The notes beneath the pieces are model-generated. The model was given only the letters and a program-made list of their open reading frames with translations. It did not search any database and was not told where the DNA came from. Below, piece by piece: positions 6,581-6,865 of a stretch of 6,865 bases of DNA. The first letter of the stretch is position 1; each line of letters begins with the position of its first letter. The position numbers were made by a program, and so were the translations under genes. Origin of the DNA: Acidimicrobiales bacterium (lineage in GTDB: Bacteria; Actinomycetota; Acidimicrobiia; Acidimicrobiales; Bog-793); contig JASHRK010000098.1 of NCBI GenBank assembly GCA_030037405.1, positions 1 to 6,865 on the forward strand, read 5' to 3'.

Positions 6581-6865
6581 ATGTCTCCCTACAGATCGTC
6601 AGCTCTCTCCCTCGACAACTTTCGGGGCGACCTAGAAGCAATCGAAGCGAGGCGTGCCGTCTCGGTAGCTGTGCTCGACCTGGACGACTTCGCGCCACTG
6701 AACGACTCGATCGGTGGGGCCGAGGCCGACGCCGTGCTTGCTCGGACGGAAGAGGCGTTGCGACGCTGTCTGGGGTCAGATCCGCTTGTCTGTCACGTCA
6801 AGGGTGACGAGTTCGCGGCGGCGCTGCTCGACGCTCCCGCAGAGAGTCTCCTTATCGCGTTGGAG
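6581..6865 (+). CDS. GGDEF-type nucleotidyl cyclase domain protein with KGDEF signature (3' end outside window)
   Basis: Ninety-five codons are visible and the frame continues past the right edge. GGDEF domains make cyclic di-GMP from two GTP in the cytoplasm, or act as GTP sensors when inactive. Seen: LDLDDF (32-37) with the metal-site aspartate D33; ND (41-42) followed nine residues after N41 by D50, matching the guanine-contacting Asn/Asp pair of diguanylate cyclases; and the signature loop KGDEF (74-78) preceded by a strand, LVCHV. The first glycine of GGDEF is replaced by lysine, and the RxxD product-inhibition site expected at 65-68 reads GSDP, so it is absent. The domain starts about 28 residues from the N-terminus, so no sensor domain precedes it; one could follow. 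An in-frame stop at 6545-6547 and the promoter immediately upstream fix ATG 6581 as the start. Cyclase activity is uncertain. Confidence 0.8.
   Translation, partial: MSPYRSSALSLDNFRGDLEAIEARRAVSVAVLDLDDFAPLNDSIGGAEADAVLARTEEALRRCLGSDPLVCHVKGDEFAAALLDAPAESLLIALE

Overview
The window is GC-rich, tightly packed DNA that looks actinobacterial, possibly from the Acidimicrobiia. The taxon is inferred only from base composition, codon use, GTG starts, 4-base gene overlaps and a probably leaderless promoter; no marker gene is present. Six genes can be supported, plus an unusual divergent intergenic region.

Right to left on the minus strand from 5326 runs a compact five-gene operon. It starts with an FtsX/MacB-type ABC permease (3842-5326) and its ATPase (3081-3845, GTG start overlapping the permease stop). 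A nitrobindin-like heme-binding beta-barrel protein (2570-3064) follows. Last come the two halves of a TldD/TldE metalloprotease: TldD with its zinc motif (1069-2577) and TldE (1072 to beyond the left edge, truncated by the window). Overlaps of 4, 8 and 4 bases and one 16-base gap make a shared transcript very likely. An exporter of the MacB/LolD class next to a peptide-processing protease would fit peptide maturation and export, but no precursor peptide is visible, so this remains a hypothesis.

Upstream of the operon, same strand, lies a gene for an unrecognised protein with two membrane segments and a soluble C-terminal domain (5499-6335). Its stop codon lies inside a 21-bp tandem repeat (5465-5540) and exists only because one repeat copy reads TAG where its neighbours read TAC. 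A 172-bp gap then separates it from the permease gene.

Between this gene and a divergent plus-strand gene lie 245 bp (6336-6580). They hold two perfect 46-bp direct repeats, each built as nested palindromes and separated by 35 bp, and then an AT-rich island. The island carries a TTGACA / TATATA promoter that should start transcription almost at the ATG at 6581. That gene, cut by the right edge, encodes a GGDEF-type nucleotidyl cyclase domain with the signature changed to KGDEF.

The least explained parts are the palindromic direct repeats, the repeat-borne stop codon and the KGDEF protein.
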